Positions 12,996 through 24,655 of a stretch of DNA of 64,000 bases are shown here, piece after piece. Position numbers and translations under genes: made by a program. Under the pieces are notes generated by a model. The model did no database searches and was not told where the DNA came from. It saw nothing but the letters and a program-made list of their open reading frames with translations. Source of the stretch: Heterocephalus glaber (taxonomy: Eukaryota > Chordata > Mammalia > Rodentia > Bathyergidae); NCBI RefSeq assembly GCF_000247695.1, contig NW_004624800.1, forward strand, positions 8,383,289 through 8,447,288, written 5' to 3'. Position 1 is the stretch's first letter, and each line of letters starts with the position of its first letter.

Positions 12996-13976
12996 ATGGT
13001 GGACATGATATTATGGGTTGGAAACCATGTTGGGTGTGTGCACAGTGCATCAAGAAATAGAAATTAGTGCCCACAGGCATGCATTTGAACTCTCTGTCCT
13101 GACTTTTCTCAGTGATGGGTAACTCTCTAATGGCTCAGCAAATATTATTTCTTCAGTTTTCTATTTCTAAATTGTCCTTCACAAAAAATAGGACCACTAC
13201 AAGAAATATCTAGAGAAATTTTGATAAAATAATTTACTATTTATTGGTCTTACATTGTGCTTAATTTTCCTTGGTTTATAATACCTCACTTGGGAATAAC
13301 AGCTTGCTTTGTACCATATTAATCAGAGACTATCCTAACATCACTAAGTCTCAAATAATAATATCTAAGCCTCAGCTTATCTTTTCACTACAATACCAAG
13401 TTTAAAAATGACCCTGTTTAGTTTAGCCAGTCTCCTTCAGTTGATATACAGTTTTTGTTATTCCACTTGTATTCACTTCACATTTATTTTTCTAACAATT
13501 TGCATGGTTTTAGCAGGATCACTATGGGATTTTGCTTCAGGTAGCCGAATATTCCTTTAAATTTACAATTTAGTATGTCTTGTTACTGATAATAAAAGGT
13601 ATTTGAATGCATAAAATCAAAAGATAGCAGATACTCCTATAGTATTATAAACATCTTTTGGTTTTAAAAATAAAATATTCTCTTAGAAGCACAGCAATTT
13701 CTCTATTAAATATAAATCAGCATTTGTCAGGATTAGAAGATTTGGATGCTCTAAGATAATCTGGACTTTATTTCCTGCTCAAATTTCACCCTTATAGTAA
13801 TTTTCTAAGTTTTCATTATCCAATCATCACACAATGTAAACAAGAAATTATCTCAAAAATCTGAATTAAAGCATAATCAGGAGCATGTAACACCCATTAA
13901 ACAAAACAAAACACACTATGAGCTTTGGGAATCACAGTAGAAGTTTAAACACAAATGTCAAAGAGACTTCACCGAC

Positions 13977-14241
13977 CTGAGGAAATGTCAATTTGGCTCA
14001 TCTTGGTCTGAGTGACATTGATGCGAACGCCCACTTTGCTCTCCATGAGGTCAATCTCCACGTTGCCCAAGTTATCCCCAAAGTGACTGAAGAGCAGGAG
14101 ACCATTGGGGTTCCAGGTTCTAAACTGGAAACTGACTGAAAACAGGTCCTGTTCAGGCCGTCCAGGCACCTCGAGGTAACTGGTTGCATTGAAAAAGACA
14201 GGTACCGTGTAGGGCTCCACACAAGAGAAACTCAAGTTTCC
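13977..14241 (-). CDS. CNTNAP2: CNTNAP2 exon 8: end of laminin-G1 region and start of laminin-G2
   Basis: Contactin-associated protein-like 2 is a single-pass neuronal membrane protein that clusters Kv1 channels at juxtaparanodes with contactin-2. This 265-nt exon follows a TGTTTTGTAG acceptor, opens GGA AAC TTG (G-N-L) and ends ...TCC TCA G before donor GTCGGTGA (13976-13975). It encodes about residues 362 to 450 (first base). It begins with Cys368 of NLSFSCVEP, which by homology pairs with Cys336 in exon 7, then carries the first strands of laminin-G2 ([27 protein letters not shown]). N-glycosylation sequons are at about N363, N379 and N436. Relative to the human protein as I remember it there are a few replacements (P-E after the first PGR, G for A in HFGDN, R before INVT). 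The frame is open and joins exon 7 in phase. Confidence 0.97.
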
Positions 14242-16468
14242 CTACAAAACAGAAAGAGATGGGCTTTGAGGCAAATGTGGAACAAAATAAGCAGCCATAT
14301 AAGACTGTAGAAAGAGTGATCTATGGGTCTCAATGCAGTGCCTGAGCCTGTGCCATACAGAGCACGCAGCATTGGGTCCAGTGAGCAGACTCATCATTAG
14401 GAAGCTCCTGGAGTTTGAGACTCAATATTGTTCAGCAGCTGGCCACCTGGGCAAGGGTATTAAACTGTCACAGTTCTGGAAACTGATAGAAGTCCCATGA
14501 CTTGATGGGCTGAGCATAGTATGCAATGAGTGCCCGTGCTTGGGCTTCATTGTGGACCACTGGACCTTTGCTAGACAGTGACACAGCACAGATGCTGGCA
14601 AAACCCAGCCTGAGGAGAGCCAGGCCCCTGCCCTCTTTGGTGTGGAATGCCAGTGTCCACCAGTACATGATGCCTCTGGTCTCAGCGGGATCCACTGTAG
14701 TCTTATTTGTTAACTATGTATTGGCCTGACATTTTGCAGCAAATATCTTTGGGTTTATCTACATAGCTACTATCTATGGATTGATATTAACAATTTAACA
14801 ACTTTATAACTGATTATTTTTTAACTAATTCAAAATCCATTTAAATTTTTATGAAGTATGTTTATATCACAATGCATTAATGCTTACTGAACTATCAATA
14901 TTTATGTATTTTTGGCATAAACATTCATACATACTGAATTATACACACTGAATTACATATTCCAGTGCCTAAGTACTTTTCCTTTAGAGATTTGACAATT
15001 TACACTTGCTTCTAACGTCTTTTATCCCACTTTAATACTTAAAGGAGCATAATTTAATGACATTTTCATGAGGTCTCTCTCCCATACTTCTGTATAGGTA
15101 TACACACATCTATGCATATATATCCATATATATATTACAACATCACATATATTTCACAGATGCTCAGCTATTTCATTTTAGCCTATTAACCACTAAGTCT
15201 AAGGTATGATGTCTCTCTGAGATAATATTCAAATTAAATTTGCTCTGTAGCTTCACAGAAAATTATTTTTAAAGGCTTGCTTTACCACTGGAAAGAACTG
15301 CCTAGGTATAATAGCTGAAATGCTGTCATTGATCATGTACTTGTGTTAGATGATGGTCTCTCAGAGAAATTGAAGACTGTTTCTAACTCAAGTTGGCACA
15401 CAATGGGGAAACGTGCATGCATGGAGAGGGGGTAGGACGAATGCCAAGTCTATTCACTAAAACATCAGGAACTAGCATCTTTGAAAGAAAATTTTCTATA
15501 TATTTTCCTTGGTAGGGCTGCTTAGACAGTGCCCTACTTGTTTCTGTCATGTCTAAAATTTTTAGTATGCATGTATACTTTTATTCAAAAGTTTATTCCA
15601 TATCTACCCATACAATTATTTGTCAAAGTAAAATATATTTATAGAGCATCTATATTGTATGGAATGTTTCTGCTATTTATTTACATTTGAAACTGCATTT
15701 GCAACCGGAGTACATTTTGCAGTTATGGTTGATTTTGGAATGAGTCTCCATAGCACAATGCTCTGTAGTTTGAGTACAGAACAGATACATCTCAGAACCA
15801 ACACTGAGGTCTGGGAAGAAATAACATTTTATCTCTGCTTAAAGGTGCAAATAATGGAAACAAGATTATGACAATTCAGAATCTGTTCCTTTCTTCCTTA
15901 AGCAACATTTTCTGAAGAAAAGAAAAAACAACAGAAGGATTCTGGCGCCATTTCATGCAAAGCTTAAAATACTATGTATGTGTACATATAATGTGTGTGT
16001 ACTTGTCTGTGTTACATATAAGAATTCTCTAGGTAAAAATAACACATTATAGAAGAAGACCATAACCTTGGAAGTCACATATTGCTAGTCCACAATCTGT
16101 AACTATGACACAAAGTCACCTTCAAAGTTATTATTCTGGGTGAAATCTTACTGTTCCTATCTAAAAATCTTTATATGTTTCTTGCAAAAATTTTCTGAGT
16201 TTATCATACATATTTATAACATGCCTAATCCATGCTGCCTATAAATGAAACTATTACTATTTTTCTCTTGTCAACAAACTTTATGAGAAAATTTTATGTA
16301 AGTTGAATTTTTAATTAATGTTAATTCATCATTATTTTACACTGTTGAACCCAACACATCCAGGATGAAATAGTTTATGACTGGGCAGTAGCTGTTCAAC
16401 ACTCTGTACAAAACTAACAGCTCTTTGATAATTCTTAGGGACCAATATTTTGGCGTGCCATCTCTTAC
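14242..16468 (-). other. CNTNAP2: CNTNAP2 intron 7 (complete, 2227 bp)
   Basis: It runs from donor GTAAGAGA after exon 7 to the acceptor TTTTGTAG before exon 8. Most of it is AT-rich without recognisable repeats. A GC-richer patch lies at about 14330-14745 near the acceptor. Short (TA)-rich stretches occur around 15110-15150. Confidence 0.9.
14468..14695 (-). other. Unrecognised open reading frame in a GC-richer patch
   Basis: A minus-strand frame of 75 codons starts MDPAETRGIMYWWTLAFHTK and ends in WDFYQFPEL. It is GC-richer than the intron around it, and I see no SINE, LINE or LTR signature. I do not recognise the protein. It could be a degraded retrocopy fragment, an ancient repeat or chance. 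No splice sites clearly border it and no A tail follows, so it should not be taken as a gene. Confidence 0.25.
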
Positions 16469-16612
16469 CACGTTGGATGGTTCTAACTTCTTCCTCCTGG
16501 CAAGATCTGTAATGTTGATCCCATTGTAGTTGATGCTTTCCATGCAGCCTTTAAAATTCTTTCTGCTACTGGAACTTGGCTTTCCTGAGAAAGGTATGCC
16601 TCCAAAAGTTAT
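16469..16612 (-). CDS. CNTNAP2: CNTNAP2 exon 7: C-terminal part of laminin-G1
   Basis: The 144-nt exon follows acceptor TTTTTTTCTCCAAG and starts ATA ACT TTT (I-T-F). It ends TCC AAC GTG before donor GTAAGAGA. It encodes about residues 314-361: [11 protein letters not shown], a serine run, [14 protein letters not shown] and [18 protein letters not shown] with Cys336 is the typical laminin-G closing motif, and NIT gives a sequon at about N346. The exon is symmetric (phase 0 at both ends), so skipping it would keep the frame while removing Cys336. The acceptor is AAG rather than the more usual C/TAG. The last codon GTG fits the human c.1081-1083 position, a site where a splice-affecting variant has been described as I recall. 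Confidence 0.97.
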
Positions 16613-19599
16613 CTTGGAGAAAAAAAATTAATGTAAATGTCTGTACTGCATTATATAAATGAAAAAATAATATGAATATAGGCAAGGCTACGTATCTGTA
16701 TCTCACTAGTATCTTTATCTCAATCAAAATATGCAAACATTATGATATTTTATCTACTAAATCTACTCATTATGTTGTTATTGAAGTGCAAAATAGAATA
16801 ATTAATTCTGAGAATTATAACTTGAGCGATGAAATAACAACAATCCCTTGCATTTTTGCTACCCAAAGGCATTTTATAAATTTTCTTGAGAATGTTTTAA
16901 AAGATTTTATCTAGTTAACTTTTTTATCAAGTAGAATTAAAAGTATATTTTCATGTTTATCATTCAAAGGCATATTATCAATAAATGCCTCTAGTAATCT
17001 TCTAGATAACAAGTACTAATATAATAACTTGATAAAAATGCAGCCCAAATCAAATAATAGTATATTTTCTCTCTGCACACTTATTATGGTCTAATGACTT
17101 ATAGAGTCCAAAAGTTCATTAGATTTATTTCAGGTATAGAAAGTAGCCAAAAATATCATTAGTATATTGATTAGGAACTGAGGACTTGCTAGCTATGAGT
17201 TGAGCAGTATATTGTTAAAGATATTATAGGTCTTCCAAATCGTACCTGAACCCTAACCCAAATGCTACTTAGTGTGTCCCTTTAAGTACTATTGTTTATA
17301 GAAGGAGCTATGTGTTTTTCTTTGTATCTTTGGTTAATTTACAGTATTATAACATCAAATACATTTAATGCAATGTTATAATTAATATCTGGATTCCCAG
17401 AAATGACATTTCCTACTATTAGTGTATCAGTAAATAAATGCAACTATTAATCATGGTTCTAATATCAAGATACACAATCCAGATTTTAGTTCTCTACATT
17501 TTTTCCAATGTTATCATCATCAATTATTCTTTCATACTTTTGAAAGTCAAAGGAATAGGTGAAATACTTTTAAAAGTCACAATTTCATGTTTGAAACATA
17601 AAATATCTTTGTGTCTAGGAGGATTATATTCTATTATTTAGTATCATGGCATTTAAAATGCTCAATTAATTCTAGGAAAAACAAATTAATTATTGTTTAT
17701 AAAATAATAATATGTAAATAAATTTGATATTATTAATTATGTATATGATATTTGCCACAGAGTTCAGGGATAAGGAGAGAATAGGAAAGTTGAGAAAAAT
17801 AAAAATGTAGAACGATTAGGAAACTGTAAAAGTGCTGGAAAAATATTTTCAAGTTCCCTGAACTGATCTTATCAGGTACTCTATACTTGACCCCCATACC
17901 AATGATAATAGCCATTGATGCTAAATGAAGTGCTGTACTTCCTGCTTGCAATTTCTCTTATCAATTTCTTCCAGACTTGATATTAATGAAATCTGTTTTA
18001 TCACATGCATCTCACTTTGAGTAATATGACTAAACAGTAATTTTAAATTATTCCTCTGTGTGCCTGATTTCTTAATTTGGGGCTTTCATTTTCCTTTGGG
18101 ATGATTATTCAAATACTCCTGCTTTTTCTGCTTTCGCCAACCCTAGACACAGGGCCTATCCCATGGAAGGTGCCCTGCCGAAGCATCACAGTCTCAAGTA
18201 AATAGATTCCTAGCAATTAAATGGTTTCTGATTCCAGTTCCTTATGTAAATAGTCATATTATATTGCATTGTTGCCTACTATTTCTAGTTACATATTCTC
18301 ATTGGGAAAATTAAGTCGTTGGTACACAAATTTTTTGGACATTGTAATTATTGTAATTGTAAAAGCATGTTGAGGTTGTCAGATCAATAATGTTTTTGTG
18401 TCTCTTATGATAGTCTTCTTAATGATATTCTCATCCACTAACTTTGCCTATAAAGATATTACTGCATTCACAATTTTATTAGCCAGAAAGTGTTTACAAA
18501 GTATAGCATAGATCACCAGATATCTCTAAGTGTGCTTTCTCTCACCCTCTTTAAGGAAAAAATAATGCTTTGCAGCTGTGTACATTGCTTCCAATTCAAC
18601 ATAAAGCATTTGAAACTAGATTTGGTTTCCTGATATTTAAGTGGAAGGTCTGTTTGTGACTCCAAAGACTGTCATTTGGGGGATGGAAGCAATCCTCTCC
18701 ATGATCTCTTCCTTTCTGCTGGCTGGAATACACACAGGAATGTGAACAGCCTTCTCTGACTGAATTGCGGCAGGGGCAGAGTGCTGGCAAGTTAAAAGGG
18801 GACTGGCAAAGAGCTGCCATTTTAACTGTTACTGCAAAAGGAGTCTGGATTCCTTTGATATGAAAAAGGATAAACATGCATCTGTTATAAGCCATATATA
18901 TGTATGCTGATGTATATATGTATATATATGGCAATCATATATGAAATATACATTTATTTTTATATTATAGGCTATTATTTACATTTCGTACTAGGAGAGC
19001 ATGAATTACCCCAGTAAGGGTCAGAAAGCAAAACAAATTCAGACTTTGAGTCCTGTTTGGTCTTATGTGATTGATTTTCTGTGTAATGCTAGCCACTTTA
19101 TGTTTCTGCTGTGAGCAAGGGAGGGACTCTGTAAGCAGAGTTTATTGCAAAAGACAATGGTGTAATATCCCAAGTAAGTGTATCTTGGAGTTAGAAGATC
19201 AGAACAAGCTCATCCCAAATACAAAATTATGTCCTGCCCTTTGGTTTCATTGGCTTGGAGGAGGAAAATGAAGCAGAGCACATCTGTGTATCATTGTATT
19301 CGTGCCAGACAACCATGCAGCTAGCAGCTTGATTGCAAATGGTGAATGAATCATTTCATTCCCTACAGAGGGGAGGGAATGAAATAAACTCTTAGGCCAT
19401 CTCCCACTAAGAATTTCCTTATTAAATTACAGCAAAGGGGCCAAGATAAACTTTGTGCTTCTTCTATGATACCCATCTCTAGGAATGGTGATAGGCATCT
19501 GTATTCTACCCTTAGCAGTGTGGTACTGGAGCCTATTGATACTGGTTCATTGAGAACTGATTTTAAACAGAGTCATTGTTAAAAATCAAAGTCTGTAAG

Positions 19600-19693
19600 G
19601 TTTGTTTTGTTTTGTTTGGTACCGGGGATTGAACTCAGGTCCTTGCGCTTGCGCAGCAGGAAACAAAACCACTGAGCTAAATCCCCAGCCCCG
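19600..19693 (-). repeat. ID-type SINE, antisense, perfect target duplication
   Basis: The element has a T/G-rich tail, GGTACCGGGGATTGAACTCA and ends CCACTGAGCTAAATCCCCAG. An identical 11-bp repeat, AAGTCTGTAAG, flanks it at 19589-19599 and 19694-19704. Confidence 0.9.
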
Positions 19694-20559
19694 AAGTCTG
19701 TAAGATTTAAAATAAATAAAGTACATTAAACAGAAAATTAGTATCCAGAAATTGCCTGTACATTTACTATCTTATATACTGTGGAAGTTATTTGCACTTA
19801 CTGTGTCTACATGATATGAATACTATACAATGATGTGCAAATGGGCACCTCTTTCCAACCCACTGCTCAGTACTATCCAGTTGATAGCAAGGTATCAACT
19901 ATGGTGGGGTATTTATACTATAAAAACCAAAGAATGCTATAAATCAGGGCATTCTTCCTCTTCTACCCTCTTGTTAGGCATTTACCAACCCATCCATGCC
20001 CTTAGATCTCCGTGACCTTGGCCTTAGACCACTTCCAGATAAAATGAAACAGTGCAATTTCAGGGAAGTCAGACACCACACCTTCTAGTTTTGTCAAAAA
20101 ACAAAACAAAACAAAAACCAAAGCAGGTTTCTGATACTCTCGGTAGACTTTAAATACTTAGTGTGGATGTTATGTAATTGGTACTATTTTAGGCTTGAAG
20201 CTAGTTCTCTTGCAACCTCTGAAGTATGAACCTAGTTGCTACGCAGACTTATCAAAGAGACAGATGTGACAACACAGAGAGACTACTCTAACATAGTCCC
20301 CAGATTCCTTTAAAAAGACAACCAAAGAGAGTCTCTTTACATTAAGATGGACACATAGGAATGAAAAGGAAAGCTTAACCATTTCTAGTGCAGCTCATGC
20401 CAATAACTGAAGTATCTGAGAGGAGAGTTATCAGGCAATAGCTTTACAAAGAGAAAAAAGTAAGCTTATCCTGTTTCTCCATACATTTGAATTTCTGCGT
20501 AGTATCTCTCTCTAACAGACATGTCTTGGCATTTTTGTCTATAGCTGAGGTTCCTGGTG

Positions 20560-20700
20560 TGGTGTTACATACAGAGGGGCTTTGCGGGGTCCATGAGACT
20601 CTGTAGAAAGTGTTGTGGGTCTGTGAATATTCATAGCTTTCATCACAAACTCAATAGGGTCTATGACCCAAAGTTTTTAATTCTAGTTTTTGAACATTGG
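20560..20700 (+). repeat. Possible hAT-Charlie-type DNA transposon fragment
   Basis: The phrases GGGGTCCATGAGACTC, GGGTCTGTGAATATTCATAG and AGGGTCTATGACCCAAAG resemble the repeated 'ggggtccatgacccaaaa' patterns of old Charlie-type elements. Assignment is by eye only. Confidence 0.3.
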
Positions 20701-21240
20701 AGCTTTGTTTGCCCAATGCTAATGTTTCAGGATTTCTCATCTCTTAGGATGCTTCAAAGTTTATTAATGGAGATGAATTATTCATCTTTAAATTCTCTCA
20801 TTCATTGGGAGTCCAGTCACAAGAGCAAAGACATATTAATTTACAGAAGACAAAAATTTGTGGGAATTTTACATTTTTTCCAATAATCATCTTGCTTTGA
20901 AAATATTTGGGGGAGTCCAATTATTTAAAACCTTCATTAGGGTTTACATAATATATTCCATTCCACATTCTGATTTAGGAATATATATATGCATATACAT
21001 ATGTTTCATGTTACACAAAATTTAGAAATTAAACATGCAAAGAAAATAGAAAAAATGCTAAAAATTCTGACTTCTCACTGTTTTAGAGGTAAGGAGCATG
21101 TACATGTCTGCAATCTCAGACCTGGGTAGCAAGGCACACAACACTGGTGATTGTCACAGTATATGTCACATTTTCAAAGGTGCCACAGTAGCAGTGGACA
21201 TCTTTTGGACATTGTTAGAAACACTAGCTTGAAGGGATTT

Positions 21241-21320
21241 CTTTTTGGTACCGGGAATCGAACTCGGGACCTTCCACTTGCAAGGCAGGCAACCGCACCA
21301 CTGAGCTAAATCCCTGGCCC
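21241..21320 (-). repeat. ID-type SINE, antisense
   Basis: The element reads GGTACCGGGAATCGAACTCG ... CCACTGAGCTAAATCCCTGG. Its flanks AAGGGATTTCT (21232-21242) and AAGGGGTTTCT (21322-21332) form a near-identical target duplication. Confidence 0.88.
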
Positions 21321-22654
21321 AAAGGGGTTTCTATTCTAATATTTGATCATGCTACTTCCTTCTAATGACTTTCTGTCTTTGTGAAATTGAGTTTGTGGTC
21401 ATTCCTCTAGCAAAAAGTAAATTATATAAAGAATATCATATAAAGTAAAAAAAAATTAGAATAGGTAAAGAAGATGGAAGTATAAAGTTTGATTGTAAAA
21501 TATGAAGTGTCCAGGAAAAGCACACTTATCCTATCAGCAAATACTTACTGTTATTTAAAATTTTTTAATGAAATAAAAATATATTTGCATTTTTTCAAAT
21601 GGCTTCCAGATTATTGATCATAATTTTTAAGTTTTGGGGGCTGAGGGCCTGTAACTACCATGGAAAAATTACTAAGACACTAATGATTGCATGAACTCAG
21701 AAAGTTTGGAACCCTCTGGCTGAATAATATTGTCATTTTAAAAAATTTTATTAATACATTGCTTTTTTTTGCTATTTCCCTTATTCTCCTATTACAAACA
21801 AAAGTATGATGAATATATCCATAAAAATTGTAATCCCTATATATGATTAACAGTTTTTATAGACAATTTAAAGTTAAATTGTTCCCCAAATAATTTATTA
21901 AGAAATCTCATATGCCTACTAGAATGTTATGAGAATACGTGTGTATATCCTTCCATGTATATATGCAGCATGTGTATACCTGCAATCTCAGATATTAATT
22001 ATTCTTAAATTTTTAGTTTTTGAAAGGTAAAATGTGTCTTTTAATTCATGTACAAACTTTTAAACTATTCTGATGAACAGTCACGTTGGAGCTACTTGGA
22101 AACAATCAACTAAAAACACAGGTAATTGGAAGAAAGGGAGGGACATACATCCTGATGCCAAAATCAATCTGAAATAACAGACTTGCAGATCAAACAAAAC
22201 ACAAGCACAGGACTTTATAAAATGATTATCCAGCCGACAAGGCTGAGTTTTCAAAAAGAATGAGAGACTGCAAATGTGTGGCACACTCAATCCACCTAGG
22301 ATGGATCTGGAATATATGGCCCCTCCCCTCTTTTGCTTTCCTGTAAACAGAGGGCACTGCAGCCTGGCAACAAATTTCACTGGCACACATGGGGGCAAAT
22401 GGCCAGGAAGCTGCTCTCTCCCTGATGAGCCATCGTTTTTGTTTTGTTTTTTTCTCTGTGGTATGCCATAGCAGCGAACTGGAACCTCTAGTGATAACAA
22501 GGTTAGAGATTGGCAGCAGCTTTGAGGATAGCTAGTAGAACAACAGAACCCCTCCTGCCCTACAGCCACAACCAGCCTCGGGTGGCAGGGACAAGGAATG
22601 GGAAATTAACACTCTCCCACCCTGTGACCAGCTGTTTCCCAGAGTGGCAGTACA

Positions 22655-22950
22655 GTACTGGAAGATGCTATGGCCCATTGAGAGGTGGGTGTAGTGGGAG
22701 GTGCCTAGGTCCTGGGAGGTGCTCTTAGAGAGGGTTATAGGATCCTAATCTCTCTCTCTGCTCCATTCAAGGTGTGATCCTTTGGCTCTACACACTCGCC
22801 TGCCACAAGGTACCACCATCTGCGACCTTTACTAGTGAGCAGAGCAGCAGGGCCACTTGATCTTGGATTTTGAACTGTTAGCTAAATAAATATTTTTATG
22901 AAGTTAGATGCCTCATGTACTTCACTGTAGTAATGCATAACTAATATGCC
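22655..22950 (+). mobile_element. LTR-like repeat fragment (MaLR-type?)
   Basis: The segment carries GGTGGGTGTAGTGGGAGGTG, a C/T-rich middle, 'gaactgttagctaaataaat' and ends GCATAACTAATATG. This layout resembles the R/U5 end of MaLR-type LTRs (cf. 7510-7901). The start is not defined. Confidence 0.4.
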
Positions 22951-23278
22951 CATACAACAATTTCAATTTATTCTGAGCTTATAACAGCATAGTCCTAATA
23001 GCACAGTCTCTCTCTTCAAATTATTATTTTAGTATTAAGGTTAAAGTTTTAAAATATATCAAATGCTCATGATTAAAATATCTAGAGGTGAATACAATGA
23101 TATATATATTTTCATAAATTACGTTTTCATGATGTAATTTCCTTTTTTCTTTGAGATGAGAAAAAAAATGGTACCAGTCGGTATACAATTAACAGTGATA
23201 TCACAATACAGTCAGAGTCTGAAGCTGACTCTGGACTCACAACACGTAGCTGTGTGTAGGGGTTGTGGGTGTTTGCAC

Positions 23279-23463
23279 CTCATAATCCAGGTCCAGGTAG
23301 TCGAACTCTCCGTTGGTGCGGAAGTGCTGCAGGCTCCTGTCCAGAGTGAGGTTGATGCTGCGGCCCTGGCGCTCCATGACCACAGAGTGCCAGTGGTGGT
23401 CGTCCAGCAGACTTCCAATCATCACAGATGTATGGCCATAGATGGGGCCAAGCTGGTTGCTTC
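23279..23463 (-). CDS. CNTNAP2: CNTNAP2 exon 6: central laminin-G1
   Basis: The 185-nt exon follows acceptor CCCTCGACTCAG and starts GA AGC AAC (second base of Gly252, then S-N). It ends GAT TAT GAG before donor GTGCAAAC (23278-23277). It encodes about residues 252-313: [38 protein letters not shown] and [15 protein letters not shown], the core strands of the first laminin-G domain with its DDHHWH turn. INLT is a sequon at about N289. Because 185 is not a multiple of three, skipping this exon alone would shift the frame. The donor lacks the consensus A at +4 and G at +5 and looks weak. The exon is more GC-rich than its introns. Confidence 0.97.
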
Positions 23464-24589
23464 CTGAGTCGAGGGAGTAGAAAGAAACAAGACAATGACT
23501 ACCCTGCTCTGGGAGCCACAGATCTCCCAGTTAGCACATGAGGAGCTGATGTTCCCTCCCTGCTTTGGCCCTTGAAGTTAGCCTGGGGGAGCCAGGGGGT
23601 GCCTGTGCTTAAAACACTTTTATGTTCAAAGTGCAGAAAGGTAAAGATGAAAACAAAACATCTCCTCTCTTGTAAGTAACAACAAAAACTGAGGTTTTTT
23701 TTTCTGTGCCACAAATTTTGATAAATTTTGGTGGTTCCTTAGGAAATCAGTGTCACATGGACTCTAGAGCTACATGATCACTGTGATCACTGATTCTTCA
23801 CCCATGTGGTGAAATCAAATGCTGATGTGTGGTGGAGACTCGGGGTGTGTGTGTTGGGGGGGACTAATCTAAGGGCAAGGCCAGGATCTGTTTTATTACA
23901 GTCAATACTTGGAGGAGAAGACTGCGCAGCAGGAAGACAGTCTGCTCCAGAGTCGGAGGCTCCTGTCTGGAGATACCTGCGTGGGTATATTCCTGTGCCA
24001 GCCACTAATTCTGGGAGTCAGTAAAACTCTGGAAGTAAACTGCTTTCTAGAGAAAAGGTGGGGAGTGTTTTCGTGAGGTCAGATAGCAGGTACTTGTTCC
24101 AGAAAGGTGATGTCACACAGCTACGGTAAACCACAGTTGATTGTAAAGGTTACTCTGTGGGTTTCATCTGGCAAGAAAATAAGTCTGAAAAAATAAGCAT
24201 CTTTTGATATAATACAACTGCTGTGTGTTTGTGTGTGTGTGCATATGTGCTCATGAAAGCATATATTTTACCAAAATATTTGTATTTTGATTCTGATTCC
24301 TTTCCTGTAATCCCTCCCACTTTCCTTCTACTAGACCTCTCTTAAAATTTATTTTAAGCTGTTTTTCCCAGGTAGCACAACATATACAGGTTCATTATTA
24401 CCTGTAGAGAACATTATAAAGAATCAAAAAGTAAAATAAAATAAAAACTTTTCCCACCACTACAAATATTTTGTCCTATTTTCTTCCAGGTGTTTCTCTA
24501 CATATGTTTAAATTATAAATACATATAATTATAAATTCATGTACATTTTAAATCATCTACATATAGATAGATAATTAAAAATGTCTGTA

Positions 24590-24655
24590 CAGTGGTACCT
24601 CCATTCACAAGCTTAATTCTTTCCAGAATTAAATTTGTGAATGGAGGTAACACTG
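24590..24655. mobile_element. Tigger/mariner-type MITE, near-perfect palindrome
   Basis: Terminal inverted repeats CAGTGGTACCTCCATTCAC... and ...GTGAATGGAGGTAACACTG match at 20 of 21 positions, with a loop of about 24 nt. CAGTGGTACCTC is the start typical of Tigger-family elements. A TA precedes it at 24588-24589; the matching right TA appears eroded. Confidence 0.65.

Larger units (their letters stand above)
1..13976 (-). other. CNTNAP2: CNTNAP2 intron 8 (partial, 5' end of intron)
   Basis: This is the stretch downstream of exon 8 in the sense of the gene. Its first bases are the GT donor at 13976-13975, and the acceptor lies outside the window. It is AT-rich and I see no coding exon in it. 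It holds ID, B1-dID, MIR and LTR copies listed separately. The parts 131-1240, 1590-4100, 4610-7500, 8200-10920, 12240-12880 and 13000-13970 show no feature I can name. Confidence 0.8.
16613..23278 (-). other. CNTNAP2: CNTNAP2 intron 6 (complete, 6666 bp)
   Basis: It is bounded by donor GTGCAAAC after exon 6 and acceptor CTCCAAG before exon 7. It contains two ID SINEs (19600, 21241), a possible hAT fragment (about 20560) and an LTR-like segment (about 22655). Stretches 16613-19588, 19705-20550, 20700-21230 and 21335-22650 are AT-rich with nothing I can name. Confidence 0.9.

Noticed and set aside
18596..18934. Minus-strand frame of 112 codons with a Cys-rich segment
   Set aside because: No known domain, and the region runs into TA-rich sequence; treated as chance.
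22081..22569. Minus-strand frame of 162 codons in intron 6
   Set aside because: No recognisable domain, no splice or promoter context, and no evidence beyond an open frame.
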